Shown: positions 43,632 through 51,958 of the stretch, one piece after another | Layout of the letters: each line of letters begins with the position of its first letter | Numbering within the stretch: position 1 is the first letter of the stretch | Assembly (NCBI GenBank): GCA_000230935.2 | Contig: AGIQ01000015.1 | Location: 1 to 59,434, forward strand | Source of the DNA: Mycolicibacterium rhodesiae JS60 | GTDB lineage: Bacteria > Actinomycetota > Actinomycetes > Mycobacteriales > Mycobacteriaceae | Direction: 5' to 3' | DNA length: 59,434 nt | Notes under the pieces: model-generated | Database searches by the model: none | Told to the model about the DNA's origin: nothing | The model's input: only the letters and a program-made list of their open reading frames with translations | Made by a program: the position numbers and the translations under genes

Positions 43632-44119
43632 TGCTGCTCCTGTTTCACATAGTCGTAGAACGCGCGGATCTCCTCGGGAACGTAGGCGATCTCGAGGTAG
43701 GGCACCCCTGCCGCGGGCGCGGCCAGGTAGGCGAACTGCATACCGCCCGGCATCAGCCCGCGTGCGACGACGGGTGCCGATGTTTCGGCGGCGGCCAATG
43801 CGGCCTCGAACGCGTCGGGGTCCGGCGCCTCCACGCAGATGTGATGCAGGCCGGGCCCGCTGTCGGCGAGGAACTCCGTGTAGATGCTCTCGCCGCGGGT
43901 CGGCGCGATGAGCTCCAGCTGGGTGTCGCCGGCGTAGCTCAGCGAGATGTGGGCGTGGTGGTCTGCGGGTGCGCCGCGATGCACGCAGGTATCGGGCCCG
44001 AAGTGGATGTCGGGCATCCGAACCCATTTTTTGGCCCCGAGCAGCGCGGTCAACGTCGCTTCGGTGGCGTCCAGATCGTGGGTGACCCACGCAATCTGGA
44101 CAGGTGTCTGATTAGTCAT
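43628..44119 (-). CDS. VOC-superfamily (glyoxalase-like) protein
   Basis: 163 residues, two beta-alpha-beta modules. IAWVTHDLDATEATLTALLG opens module 1, HAHISLSYAGDTQLELIAP closes it with its metal-ligand-like Glu, then SGPGLHHICVEAPDPDAFEA and VPYLEIAYVP in module 2. His and Glu at these positions fit a metal site, so isomerase, dioxygenase or lyase chemistry is possible. Translationally coupled to the flavoprotein; not present at this position in M. tuberculosis, as far as I recall. Confidence 0.85.
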   Translation of the reverse strand: MTNQTPVQIAWVTHDLDATEATLTALLGAKKWVRMPDIHFGPDTCVHRGAPADHHAHISLSYAGDTQLELIAPTRGESIYTEFLADSGPGLHHICVEAPDPDAFEAALAAAETSAPVVARGLMPGGMQFAYLAAPAAGVPYLEIAYVPEEIRAFYDYVKQEQQ

Positions 44120-44164
44120 CGGTTCGAGGATATCCCCGCCCCGCCGGTGTGGCTAGAACGTGTT

Positions 44165-44875
44165 CTAGTTCTGCGCCGGTGCGGTCAGCAGGTCGACGGC
44201 GAACCGGATCTGCTCGTCGAACAACACGGCGGGATCGGTGAAGGTGTCGGCGCCGTACTGGCCGAAGATCTCGAGGCTGACGGCCCCGACGATCAACGCC
44301 CAGACCGCGGTGCACCGGATCACCAGCGCGTCGTCGCCGGGAAAGCCGAACTCGTCGCGCACCCGAAGCAGGTCCGCCGACATCGGTTGTGCGACATGGC
44401 GTTCGGTGAGTGCGATGTCCCCGGTGGCCACCCCGGTTGCCACCGCGTCGAACAGCATCCCGATCACCCGGGTGCCGGGCCCGGTGGTCAGCTCGGCGGG
44501 TGCGTGATAGCCCGACACCGGGCTGCCGTACAGCAGCGCCCACTCGGCCGGCTGATCTGTCGCCCACTGTCGCAGCGCGTGGGCAATCACCGTGACGTCG
44601 GCTCGCCATCCGCCGTCAGTGCCGGCCCTGGCCTGCCCGACGGCGTCGGCCAGGTCCGAGTACGCGTCGACCAGGAGCAAGGTCAGCAGCGCGTCGCGGC
44701 TGGCGACATAGCGGTACACCGCCGAGGACACCATGCCCAGCTCGCGGGCGATCGCGCGCACCGAGAGTCCGGCCGCACCCACGGTGGCCAGCTGCCGACG
44801 GCCCAGCTCGACGATCCGCGCCTCGATGCGGTGCCGCGACTCCTCTCGTTTCCCCACGCGCCGAGTCTCGCACAA
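44165..44875 (-). CDS. TetR-family regulator (Rv1816-like)
   Basis: 236 residues. N-terminal HTH: EARIVELGRRQLATVGAAGLSVRAIARELGMV then SSAVYRYVASRDALLTLLLV. The ligand-binding domain includes PAEWALLYGSPVSGYHAPAE and VGAVSLEIFGQYGADTFTDP, both well matched to Rv1816. The start is TTG (MCETRRVGKREES), supported by conservation of this N-terminus in Rv1816; GTG at 44857 is an alternative. It is 45 bases upstream of the VOC-flavoprotein operon, so it may control itself and that operon through the operators at 44950-45006. Confidence 0.92.
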   Translation of the reverse strand: MCETRRVGKREESRHRIEARIVELGRRQLATVGAAGLSVRAIARELGMVSSAVYRYVASRDALLTLLLVDAYSDLADAVGQARAGTDGGWRADVTVIAHALRQWATDQPAEWALLYGSPVSGYHAPAELTTGPGTRVIGMLFDAVATGVATGDIALTERHVAQPMSADLLRVRDEFGFPGDDALVIRCTAVWALIVGAVSLEIFGQYGADTFTDPAVLFDEQIRFAVDLLTAPAQN

Positions 44876-44949
44876 TCGAGATCACTGCTCTTGATTTTGG
44901 CCCCGGCGTGGGCTCACGCCGAGATCGACGATCGCAGCGCGCGTCAGAT

Positions 44950-45006
44950 TGATTGAGCGCTCATGGGTCATTTCCGCGGGGAATGTGCGCCGTGAGTGCT
45001 CAATCA
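44950..45006. promoter_or_regulatory. Paired TGAG(C/T)GCTCA operators upstream of the TetR gene
   Basis: TGATTGAGCGCTCA (44950-44963) and TGAGTGCTCAATCA (44993-45006) are inverted 14-bp arms with one mismatch. Each also contains its own small palindrome (TGAGCGCTCA; TGAGTGCTCA). Between them lies a nested dyad CATTTCC/GGGAATG (44969-44985). Either two TetR-type operators or a hairpin downstream of the protease gene; the internal palindromes favour operators. Confidence 0.55.
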
Positions 45007-45032
45007 GCGCGAGCAGCGTTCGCGCTGGCGCG

Positions 45033-45728
45033 CTAGTTGGCGTTCGCCTGTTGGGCTGCGGCCACGTTGACCACACCGATGTCCGCGTTGGCCTGCTGAC
45101 TGGTGGCCACCCAGGACACCGCTGCCGGGTAGGTGCCCCACGTGCTGTTGAACAGTCCGATGATCACGGCCTTGTTGTTGTCGATCGGCATGTAGACCGG
45201 CCCGCCGGAATCGCCCTTCTGGCTGACCACACCGTTCTCCATGGTGAACCAGCCATTGTTGACCCGCTCGATCGAGCCGCAGCTTTCCCCGGTGACGACG
45301 CCGAAGTGGCAGACCGGCTGGCCGGGGGCCATCGCGGGCGCGGCCTCGGCGACCAGCTGGCGCCCGCCGGGAAGGATGTTGTTGATCGCGACATCGGGGG
45401 CCAAGGTGATCGTCTCGTAGTCGGAGATCACCTGGTCGGTGCGTACGACGGCGCCGTCGGGGGTGTTGTCCTGCGATGTCGCGACCGTGCCGATGATCTG
45501 GCCGTCGCGGTTGGTGACCGGCCCGTCGGCACGGCAGTGGCCGGCCGAATAGGCGATCCGCGCTACGGGATCGACGTATCCGAGTGTGCAGACGTTACTG
45601 GCTTGGCGGATTTCCATCCCGGGGGAAACGACTACGCCGGGGGTAGCCTGAGCCACCGGCGCGAGAAGTGCGGACGCAGCCATGGCCGCCGCGGCGGCGA
45701 GGACACCATTGCGGGCGAATCGCGACAC
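45033..45728 (-). CDS. Secreted trypsin-like serine protease (Rv1815-like)
   Basis: 231 residues with a Sec signal peptide (NGVLAAAAAMAASALLAPVAQA, cleaved before TPGVV). Chymotrypsin-fold catalytic residues are visible: His in YSAGHCRADG near residue 64, probable Asp in NTPDGAVVRTDQ, Ser in SQKGDSGGPVYMP near residue 173. Cys pairs (NVC/GHC and VCHF/ESCG) could form disulfides. Probable extracellular or cell-wall protease; no substrate known. The 139 bases upstream hold no recognised element. Confidence 0.9.
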   Translation of the reverse strand: MSRFARNGVLAAAAAMAASALLAPVAQATPGVVVSPGMEIRQASNVCTLGYVDPVARIAYSAGHCRADGPVTNRDGQIIGTVATSQDNTPDGAVVRTDQVISDYETITLAPDVAINNILPGGRQLVAEAAPAMAPGQPVCHFGVVTGESCGSIERVNNGWFTMENGVVSQKGDSGGPVYMPIDNNKAVIIGLFNSTWGTYPAAVSWVATSQQANADIGVVNVAAAQQANAN

Positions 45729-45867
45729 TGTACACCCCGATCGGTCGGCGACCCGTCAAGGACGCGCCGCGAAAGTATCTCGACTGTGTATCGGCGCCGA
45801 TCTCAAATCGTTACCAACGAACTATGCCGTACCCGGCGTGTCGTCGCAGCAATCCCGCCAAACGGGG

Positions 45868-47274
45868 TTAGGAGTCGAACCCCAGGCCGAGCCGGTCGAG
45901 GGTGCGCAGGAAGAGGTTGCGCTTCCCGGCGTGGTGATCGGCGCGGTTCAGCGACCATCGGGTGGCCTGAATGCCGATGCTGGCCGCCGGCTCGGGCGGG
46001 AACGGCAACGGCTTGCGGTTGACCATCTCCAGCTCGGTGCGTTCGGTGGGGCGCCCGTCGAGCAGATCCAGGCAGACATCGGCGGCGAACCGAGCCGCAC
46101 CGACGCCGAGGCCGGTGAATCCGTTGACATAGGCGATCCGGCCGCGTCCCGCCAGACCCCAGTGCGCACAGAACCGGGTGTTGGTGTCGATCGCACCGGC
46201 CCAGCGGTGGCTGAACCGGACGTCCTCGAGTTGGGGGAAGGTGATGAAGAAGTGCGCCGCGAGCCTGCGATAGGTCTCGGAGCGGTCCTCGTACTTGGGG
46301 TTGACGCGACGGCCGAAGTAATAGACGGCGTCGTATCCGCCCCAGACGATCCGGTTGTCCGCCGAGAGGCGGTAGTAGTGGAACTGGTTGGCGCTGTCGC
46401 CGATCCCCTGCCGGGATCGCCACCCGATGCTGTCCAACTGAGCAGCTGTCAGCGGTTCGGTGGCCAGCACGTAGTCGTACACCGGAATGGTGTGCAGCCG
46501 GTTGCGCTTGAGCAGGCTGGGAAAGACGTTGGTGGCCAGCACAACCTGGTCGGCCTCGATCACGCCGGTGCGGGTGCTCACCTGAATACCGTTGCGGTCC
46601 CGCTCCACCGACAGCGCCGCGGTGTGCTCGAAGATCTGCACGCCGGCCTCGGCGCAGGCGCGGGCCAATTCGAAGACCAGCCGCGCGGGATGAACGATCG
46701 CGCAGGTGTCGGCGGCGAACAGTCCGGCCAGGTAGGTCGGCGAATCGACTTGCGCGCGCACTGCGGCTTGGTCGAGAAACTGTTCGTGGCCGTCGTCGGC
46801 GCCCTCGCGTAACCACTCGACCTGATGTGGTTCGGTAGCCACGGTCAGCATCCCGGTGCGCTCCCAATCCACCGCCATGCCGTGCTTGCCGATGTCGGCC
46901 TGCATGCCGTCGAGGTTGGCCAGCCCGAGCTTCTCCAACTGGTCGAATTCCAAGGGCCAGCGGGATTTTCCGTTCTCCGCACCGTGCGTGATGCTGGCCT
47001 CGACGAAACCGCCGTTGCGTCCCGACGCCGCCCATCCCACCCGCTCGGCCTCGATCAGCGCGACGCGCGCACCCGGGTTGCGCTCGATGGCGTGCAACGC
47101 GCTCCACAGGCCGGCGTAACCCCCGCCGACCACCAGTAGGTCACAGCTGCAGCCCGCGGTCAGCGTCGGGTAGTCGGGCCGGGGAATGTCCAGCCACATG
47201 GATCCGAACGCCGCGGACCCCAATGCGCGGGAAATCAGGGCGGGGTCGACGGGGCGATCGAATACTGTCTGCAC
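45868..47274 (-). CDS. FAD-dependent amine/amino-acid oxidase family protein (DAO)
   Basis: 468 residues from the GTG at 47274; upstream in-frame sequence runs into the antiporter gene. Dinucleotide motif LLVVGGGYAGLWSALHAIER near residue 53 with GRNGGFVEASITHG after it, VVLATNVFPSLL, and C-terminal YVNGFTGLGVGAARFAAD. This is the arrangement of gamma-glutamylputrescine oxidase and related DAO enzymes, which oxidise amines or N-methyl compounds to aldehydes with H2O2. The substrate is not known. Thirty bases after the antiporter gene on the same strand. A short hairpin (45851-45869) at its stop may terminate transcription. Confidence 0.87.
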   Translation of the reverse strand: MQTVFDRPVDPALISRALGSAAFGSMWLDIPRPDYPTLTAGCSCDLLVVGGGYAGLWSALHAIERNPGARVALIEAERVGWAASGRNGGFVEASITHGAENGKSRWPLEFDQLEKLGLANLDGMQADIGKHGMAVDWERTGMLTVATEPHQVEWLREGADDGHEQFLDQAAVRAQVDSPTYLAGLFAADTCAIVHPARLVFELARACAEAGVQIFEHTAALSVERDRNGIQVSTRTGVIEADQVVLATNVFPSLLKRNRLHTIPVYDYVLATEPLTAAQLDSIGWRSRQGIGDSANQFHYYRLSADNRIVWGGYDAVYYFGRRVNPKYEDRSETYRRLAAHFFITFPQLEDVRFSHRWAGAIDTNTRFCAHWGLAGRGRIAYVNGFTGLGVGAARFAADVCLDLLDGRPTERTELEMVNRKPLPFPPEPAASIGIQATRWSLNRADHHAGKRNLFLRTLDRLGLGFDS

Positions 47275-47303
47275 CTGAAGAATCGTGCCATGGCGTGGCT
47301 GCG

Positions 47304-48428
47304 CTACCTGGCGAATCGCGCCAGCAGGGGGCCGACGGTGGCCAATACGAATACGTATGGCGTGGCAAGGGATCCGATCGTGGCGACCGATGTCCCGGCC
47401 AGGCCGATGATCACCAGGGAGAACTCGCCTCGGGCGATCAGCGCGGTGCCGGCGCGCAGCTGGCCGGGCCGGGCCACCCCGTCGCGGCGGGCCGCGTATA
47501 CGCCGGTCGCGACTTTGGTGACCGCCGTGACCGCGGCCAGCAGCGCGGCGACCGGCAGCATCGGCACCAGGTCCTTGGGATCCACGGATAGTCCGATCGC
47601 CAGGAAGAACACCGCGGCGAACAGGTCGCGCAACGGGGTCAGCACCGCGCGGGCCCGTTCGGCGGTCTCCCCCGTCAGCGTCAGCCCGACCAGGAAAGCG
47701 CCCACCGCCGCCGAGGCGTGCAGGTGTTCGGCGAGCGCGGCCACGATCAACGTCAGCCCGAGGATGCGCAGCAGCAGCTGTTCGTCGTCCGGGTGCGCGA
47801 TGAGCCGTCCGACGTGGTGGCCCCAGCGGTAGGACGCCGCGAAGGCCGCGCCCAGCGCGACGATGGCGACGCCCATCCACAGCAGCGCCTGCCACCAGGT
47901 GCCGCCGGCGGCCAGCACGGCCAGCAGGGGCAGGTACGCCGCCATCGCGAAATCCTCGAGCACCAGCACCGAGAGCACCGCCGGGGTTTCCCGGTTACCC
48001 AGCCGGCCAAGGTCGTTGAGCAGCCGGGCGATCACCCCGGACGACGAGATGAAGGTGATGCCGGCCATTGCCAGGATGCCGACGAAGTTCAGGTCCAGCA
48101 GCCAGCCGGCGATCGCGCCCGGGGTGGCATTGAGGACGACGTCGACAGCGGCGGATGGCAGGTGACGCCGCATGCTGGCGGCGAACTCGCCGATCGAGAA
48201 CTCCAGGCCCAGCGTCAGCAGCAGCAGCACGACGCCGATCGACGCGCCGGTGGACACGAACGCACCTGCCGCGGGAACGGGCGCGATACCGCCGGTGCCC
48301 AACGACAGTCCGGCCAGCAGGTACAGCGGGATCGGTGACAGCGCGAACTTGCGGGCCAGGGTGCCCAGGATTGTCAGCACCGTGAGGATGACGCCGAGCT
48401 CGAGCAGGAGCGCCACCGACACCGCCAC
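47304..48428 (-). CDS. CPA2-family monovalent cation:proton antiporter (KhtU/KefB-like)
   Basis: 374 residues, GTG start, about 11-12 hydrophobic segments and no soluble RCK domain. Characteristic LLLLTLGLEFSIGEFAASMR, GITFISSSGVIARLLNDLGR, SVLVLEDFAMAAYLPLLA (the ion-binding Glu-Asp) and AVGAFLVGLTLTGETAER. The RCK-type regulatory part is the separate gene just upstream, as in Bacillus KhtTU. Expected function is K+/H+ exchange in pH or electrophile stress. Confidence 0.92.
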   Translation of the reverse strand: MAVSVALLLELGVILTVLTILGTLARKFALSPIPLYLLAGLSLGTGGIAPVPAAGAFVSTGASIGVVLLLLTLGLEFSIGEFAASMRRHLPSAAVDVVLNATPGAIAGWLLDLNFVGILAMAGITFISSSGVIARLLNDLGRLGNRETPAVLSVLVLEDFAMAAYLPLLAVLAAGGTWWQALLWMGVAIVALGAAFAASYRWGHHVGRLIAHPDDEQLLLRILGLTLIVAALAEHLHASAAVGAFLVGLTLTGETAERARAVLTPLRDLFAAVFFLAIGLSVDPKDLVPMLPVAALLAAVTAVTKVATGVYAARRDGVARPGQLRAGTALIARGEFSLVIIGLAGTSVATIGSLATPYVFVLATVGPLLARFAR

Positions 48429-48433
48429 GGGGG

Positions 48434-48916
48434 TCAGCCTTGGTCGACGATGCGCCGGACGCCGGAGATGCCGTCTTCGGTACCGATCACCACGAGGACG
48501 TCATTGGCGTGCAGCACCTCAGCGGGTCCCGGCGAGGCCAGCACCTCCTCGTCGCGCACGATCGCGACGATCGACGCCCCGGTGCGGGTTCGAGCTTTGG
48601 TGTCGCCGAGCGGACGGTCGACGAACGGCGAGGTCGGCACGATCTCCACCTGGCCGGCGTCGAGGCCGGGCACCTCCTTGGTGAGGTCGGCGAACCGCTC
48701 CACCAACCGCGGGGCGCCCAGGATCTGGGCGAGCGCGTCGGCTTCCTCGTCGGTCAGCCGGAATACCGGTCGGGCCTGATCGGGGTCGGCGGCGCCATAG
48801 AGGACGACTTCGAAATCGCCGCTGCGACGGGCGATCACACCGAGACGGTTGCCGTCGGCGTTGTCGAATTCGTAGCGCAACCCGACGCCGGGCAGCAGGA
48901 CTTCTTTGACCTCCAT
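48434..48916 (-). CDS. TrkA-C-domain regulatory subunit of the antiporter (KhtT-like)
   Basis: 160 residues from the ATG at 48916 (MEVKEVLLPGVG), chosen because GAGG lies 9 bases upstream; in-frame ATGs at 48925 and 48940 have no site. N-terminal domain with RYEFDNADGNRLGVIARRSG; C-terminal TrkA-C domain with TGASIVAIVRDEEVLASPGP and HANDVLVVIGTEDGISGVRR. In KhtT this domain binds cyclic di-AMP and controls the transporter. Only 5 bases from the antiporter gene. Confidence 0.9.
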   Translation of the reverse strand: MEVKEVLLPGVGLRYEFDNADGNRLGVIARRSGDFEVVLYGAADPDQARPVFRLTDEEADALAQILGAPRLVERFADLTKEVPGLDAGQVEIVPTSPFVDRPLGDTKARTRTGASIVAIVRDEEVLASPGPAEVLHANDVLVVIGTEDGISGVRRIVDQG

Positions 48917-48949
48917 GGGCTCCATCCTCGCTGACGGCATCGGTATTGA

Positions 48950-49873
48950 CTATGCGTTGGCCACCGTAGCGGATTGCGGCGCGACGGTGGGCGCCCAGCC
49001 GGGCGGGCCGAAAACGTAGCCCAGCCGATCGCGCCACCGGGTGGCTGCGCGCACATCGTGGGCGATCGCCACGTATTCGCGGGTCTGCAGCTTCCAGATG
49101 TTGAACGTGTTGACCGGCTTCGTCAGCCCGTAGTGCGGCCGGAACAGCTCGGGTTGGAAGGTACCGAACAGGCGATCCCACAGGATGAAGATGCCACCGT
49201 AGTTCTTGTCCAGATATTCAGGATCCATGCCGTGGTGCACCCGGTGGTGCGACGGTGTGTTGAAGACGAATTCGTATACCCGGGGCAGCTTGTCGATGTG
49301 CTCGGTGTGGACCCAGAACTGGTAGATCAGGTTTATCGAGAAGCCGGTGAACACCATCCACGGCGGAACGCCCAACAGCGGCAACGGAATCCACATGATG
49401 ATCTCGCCGCTGTTGTTCCACTTCTGGCGCAGCGCGGTCGCGAAGTTGAAGTAGCGGCTGGAGTGGTGTGCCTGATGGGTGGCCCAGATCAGCCGCACCC
49501 GGTGGGCGATGCGGTGGTAGGCGTAGAACAGGATGTCCACCCCGACGATCGCGATCACCCACGTGTACCACTGCCTCGGCGACAGATGCCAGGGTGCGAC
49601 ATACGCGTACAGCGCGGCGTAGCCGAGCAGGGCCAGGAACTTCCAGGCGCCCATCGTCGCGATCGACACCAGCCCCATCGAGATCGAGTTCCAGGCGTCA
49701 CGGGTGAGATAGGCGCCCGACGCGGGCCGGTCCGACTCCCCGGTCAGATTTTCCAGCTTGCGGGCCGCGGTCCACTCGATGATCAGCAGAAGAAGGAAGA
49801 ACGGAATCGCGAACAGCACCGGATCCCGCATCTGGGGTGGGAGAACAGCCAGCCATTCTCCGATACGTTCCAC
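48950..49873 (-). CDS. Sterol desaturase/fatty acid hydroxylase superfamily protein (Rv1814/Erg3-like)
   Basis: 307 residues, GTG start, with four to five hydrophobic helices. The three di-iron His boxes are intact: YHRIAHRVRLIWATHQAHHS in the first half and PSHHRVHHGMDPEYLDKNYGG near residue 215. Membrane di-iron oxygenase acting on a lipid, sterol or carotenoid. M. tuberculosis Rv1814 is annotated Erg3, although mycobacteria do not make typical sterols, so the true substrate is open. Confidence 0.9.
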   Translation of the reverse strand: MERIGEWLAVLPPQMRDPVLFAIPFFLLLLIIEWTAARKLENLTGESDRPASGAYLTRDAWNSISMGLVSIATMGAWKFLALLGYAALYAYVAPWHLSPRQWYTWVIAIVGVDILFYAYHRIAHRVRLIWATHQAHHSSRYFNFATALRQKWNNSGEIIMWIPLPLLGVPPWMVFTGFSINLIYQFWVHTEHIDKLPRVYEFVFNTPSHHRVHHGMDPEYLDKNYGGIFILWDRLFGTFQPELFRPHYGLTKPVNTFNIWKLQTREYVAIAHDVRAATRWRDRLGYVFGPPGWAPTVAPQSATVANA

Positions 49874-49934
49874 GCCTGAGACCTCCTGCCCGGGAGTCTA
49901 ACCCGCCTTGTTAGACACCGGTTCAAGAAGCCGG

Positions 49935-51479
49935 TCAGCGGAAGCTGAGCACCTCATTGCCCCAGGCCCGCCGGATCTGACGGTCGAGATCGTCGACGAC
50001 GCGGTCGTCGCGGTCGATGACCAGGGTGGCGCGGTCGTCGCTGCGGTACGGAGCCCATTGCGGTTGACCGATCGGAACGTTCGGATCGCCGGTGGCGGCG
50101 AACGCCGTCCAGCGGGCACGCACGCGCTCCGACAACTCCTCGCCGGTCTTGAGTCCGCCGAGTTTGAAGGTGACGTCACGCGGGCCGCCGACGAGATTGC
50201 CCCAGACGTAGGGCAACTCGGTGGCGTGCGCCGCCCCGAGTCGAATCGCCTTGAAAACCGGTGTCGCCCAATCGAATCGATACAGGTAGACCGGAGCCAC
50301 GGCGCTGTGCCCTTCGGCGAACCACAGTGTGGGCATCCGGAAGCCCATGTCGCTGGCCACCCCGAGGCTGCGGGTCCGGGCCAGTCGGGCGGGGTAGGCC
50401 AGACTGACCTCTTCCGCGGTCGGAAGCTGCAGGCCGGGCTGGTCGTTGGCGATCTCGTCGAACATCGTGCGGACCGCTTTGGGCGCGATCGGCATCAGCG
50501 GTGAGCGCATGAACCGGAACAGCGCGGCCTCGTTCTTGTTGGTGCCGATCAACAGCGGCACCGGATGGGTCTTTCCGGCGCGGGCGAGTGTCACGGGGTA
50601 GTCCGGAACCAGGTCGCCGTCGACGGTCGGTGCGAACGCCAGCAGGCCGGGGGTCGCGGTCGGGACGTGGTCGAACAGCTCCTGGGACGCGTCGATCAGC
50701 GCTTGGACCGGCGCCCGGTGGGCCTGCGCGGCGGTCAGACCGAGACGGTCGAGGAACTGGCGCGAGACGGCCGCGGAGCGCGCCTTGTCGTAGATCGAGG
50801 TCGCCGGCGCGCTCTGGACGATGGCCCGGGAGAACAGCCCCGCGGCTGCCGGCACGGCCATCAGGGTGGTGGTGATGGCCGCCCCCGCGGATTCGCCGAA
50901 CAGGGTCACCCGGTCCGGGTCGCCGCCGAACCCGGCGATGTTGTCCTGCACCCAGCGCATTGCGGCCAGCACGTCACGCAGGGCGATGTTGGTGTCGAAG
51001 CCGTCCGACGAGAAGTCGAGGAAGCCCAGCGCGCCGAGGCGGTAGTTGATCGTCACGACGACGACGTCGGAACCGCCGGCGAGCACGGTTCCGTCGTACA
51101 GGGGCTGGCTGCCGGAGCCGAAGATGTAGGCCCCGCCGTGCACCCAGACCATCACCGGTCTGGCGTCGCCGGGCTCGACATCGGACGGTGCCCACACGTT
51201 GAGGAACAGGCAGTCCTCGTCGGCGCGGGTGCCCAGGCCCATCGGGATCGGGCTGCGCGGCTGGGGGCTGACCGGTCCGAAGGCCGTCGCATGCATAACC
51301 TCGCTCGAGGGCTCTGGGGGCACCGGCGCACGCCAGCGCAGCTCCCCGACGGGTGCGGCGGCGTAGCGAATGCCCTTCCACGTCTTGACCCGGCCGTCGT
51401 CGGTGCCGCGGACCGGGCCGTAGCTGGTCTGGGCGACCGGCCGGCCGGGGACCTGCTGGATATTCGTGTCCGCTGTCAT
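49935..51479 (-). CDS. Type-B carboxylesterase
   Basis: 514 residues from the ATG at 51479. Oxyanion hole VMVWVHGGAYIFGSGSQPLY, EDCLFLNVWAP, nucleophile elbow TLFGESAGAAITTTLMA with the Ser near residue 190, acidic residue region LLIGTNKNEAALF and catalytic His in LGAAHATELPYVWG. No signal peptide, so probably cytoplasmic. Hydrolyses esters; physiological substrate unknown. An operator-like palindrome lies ten bases before the start codon. Confidence 0.92.
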   Translation of the reverse strand: MTADTNIQQVPGRPVAQTSYGPVRGTDDGRVKTWKGIRYAAAPVGELRWRAPVPPEPSSEVMHATAFGPVSPQPRSPIPMGLGTRADEDCLFLNVWAPSDVEPGDARPVMVWVHGGAYIFGSGSQPLYDGTVLAGGSDVVVVTINYRLGALGFLDFSSDGFDTNIALRDVLAAMRWVQDNIAGFGGDPDRVTLFGESAGAAITTTLMAVPAAAGLFSRAIVQSAPATSIYDKARSAAVSRQFLDRLGLTAAQAHRAPVQALIDASQELFDHVPTATPGLLAFAPTVDGDLVPDYPVTLARAGKTHPVPLLIGTNKNEAALFRFMRSPLMPIAPKAVRTMFDEIANDQPGLQLPTAEEVSLAYPARLARTRSLGVASDMGFRMPTLWFAEGHSAVAPVYLYRFDWATPVFKAIRLGAAHATELPYVWGNLVGGPRDVTFKLGGLKTGEELSERVRARWTAFAATGDPNVPIGQPQWAPYRSDDRATLVIDRDDRVVDDLDRQIRRAWGNEVLSFR

Positions 51480-51488
51480 CCCATCTAC

Positions 51489-51504
51489 GTTACCGACGGG
51501 TAAC
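51489..51504 (-). promoter_or_regulatory. Operator-like palindrome at the carboxylesterase start
   Basis: GTTACC-GACG-GGTAAC, perfect 6-bp arms, ends ten bases upstream of the ATG at 51479. The form and size suit a TetR- or MarR-type repressor that would block transcription or translation initiation. The regulator is not identified. Confidence 0.55.
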
Positions 51505-51760
51505 AGCGATTGCGGTATGACGGCCGACACAACTGCCTTGTGGCTTCTCAAATCCCACGCCCACTTGTCATGTGCTGGACTGCGACGACGGCGGCATTCT
51601 CACGCCGCGTCCATACCAAGTATTCTCACGTTCATGTCCACAGTTCCGTCGCCGTGGAGCACCTCGGGACGTCATTCTGGGGCTCGATGGTGTGTGGTCA
51701 ATCCGTCAGTGCGACAACTGCGTGCGCCAATGACGCTGTAAGGCAACTAGTTCCGTCGAT

Positions 51761-51784
51761 CATGGATAATCTTCATTATCCATG
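51761..51784. promoter_or_regulatory. Perfect AT-rich palindrome, 10-bp arms
   Basis: CATGGATAAT-CTTC-ATTATCCATG. It is AT-rich in a GC-rich genome. It is about 280 bp upstream of the carboxylesterase and 175 bp beyond the stop of the propeller-like gene. Could be an operator or, on the minus strand, a hairpin in the 3' region of that gene. Confidence 0.5.
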
Positions 51785-51958
51785 TAATGGCTCGGGGTGG
51801 CGCTTCAGCGGGTCATCGCACGTCATATAGAGTGCCGTTGCAAGGGGTGTCCACGGGGCCTGCCGGCTCGAGTTGGGTTAGCAACATCGAGTCCGGGCGC
51901 CCTCCGCTTCAAATCACACGCGCCATACCAGTCACACCTTGGAATCATTCATCTAGAC

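Larger units (their letters stand above)
51480..51958. other. Gene-free 479-bp interval with two palindromes
   Basis: Between the carboxylesterase start and the end of the propeller-like gene. Short ORFs here lack ribosome sites and family likeness. The only structures I see are the palindromes at 51489-51504 and 51761-51784. By eye the base composition is less GC-rich than the core genes to the left. Confidence 0.6.

Noticed and set aside
49905..49930. ACCGGTTCAAGAAGCCGGT resembling a T-arm
   Set aside because: No acceptor, D or anticodon arms around it; not a tRNA.
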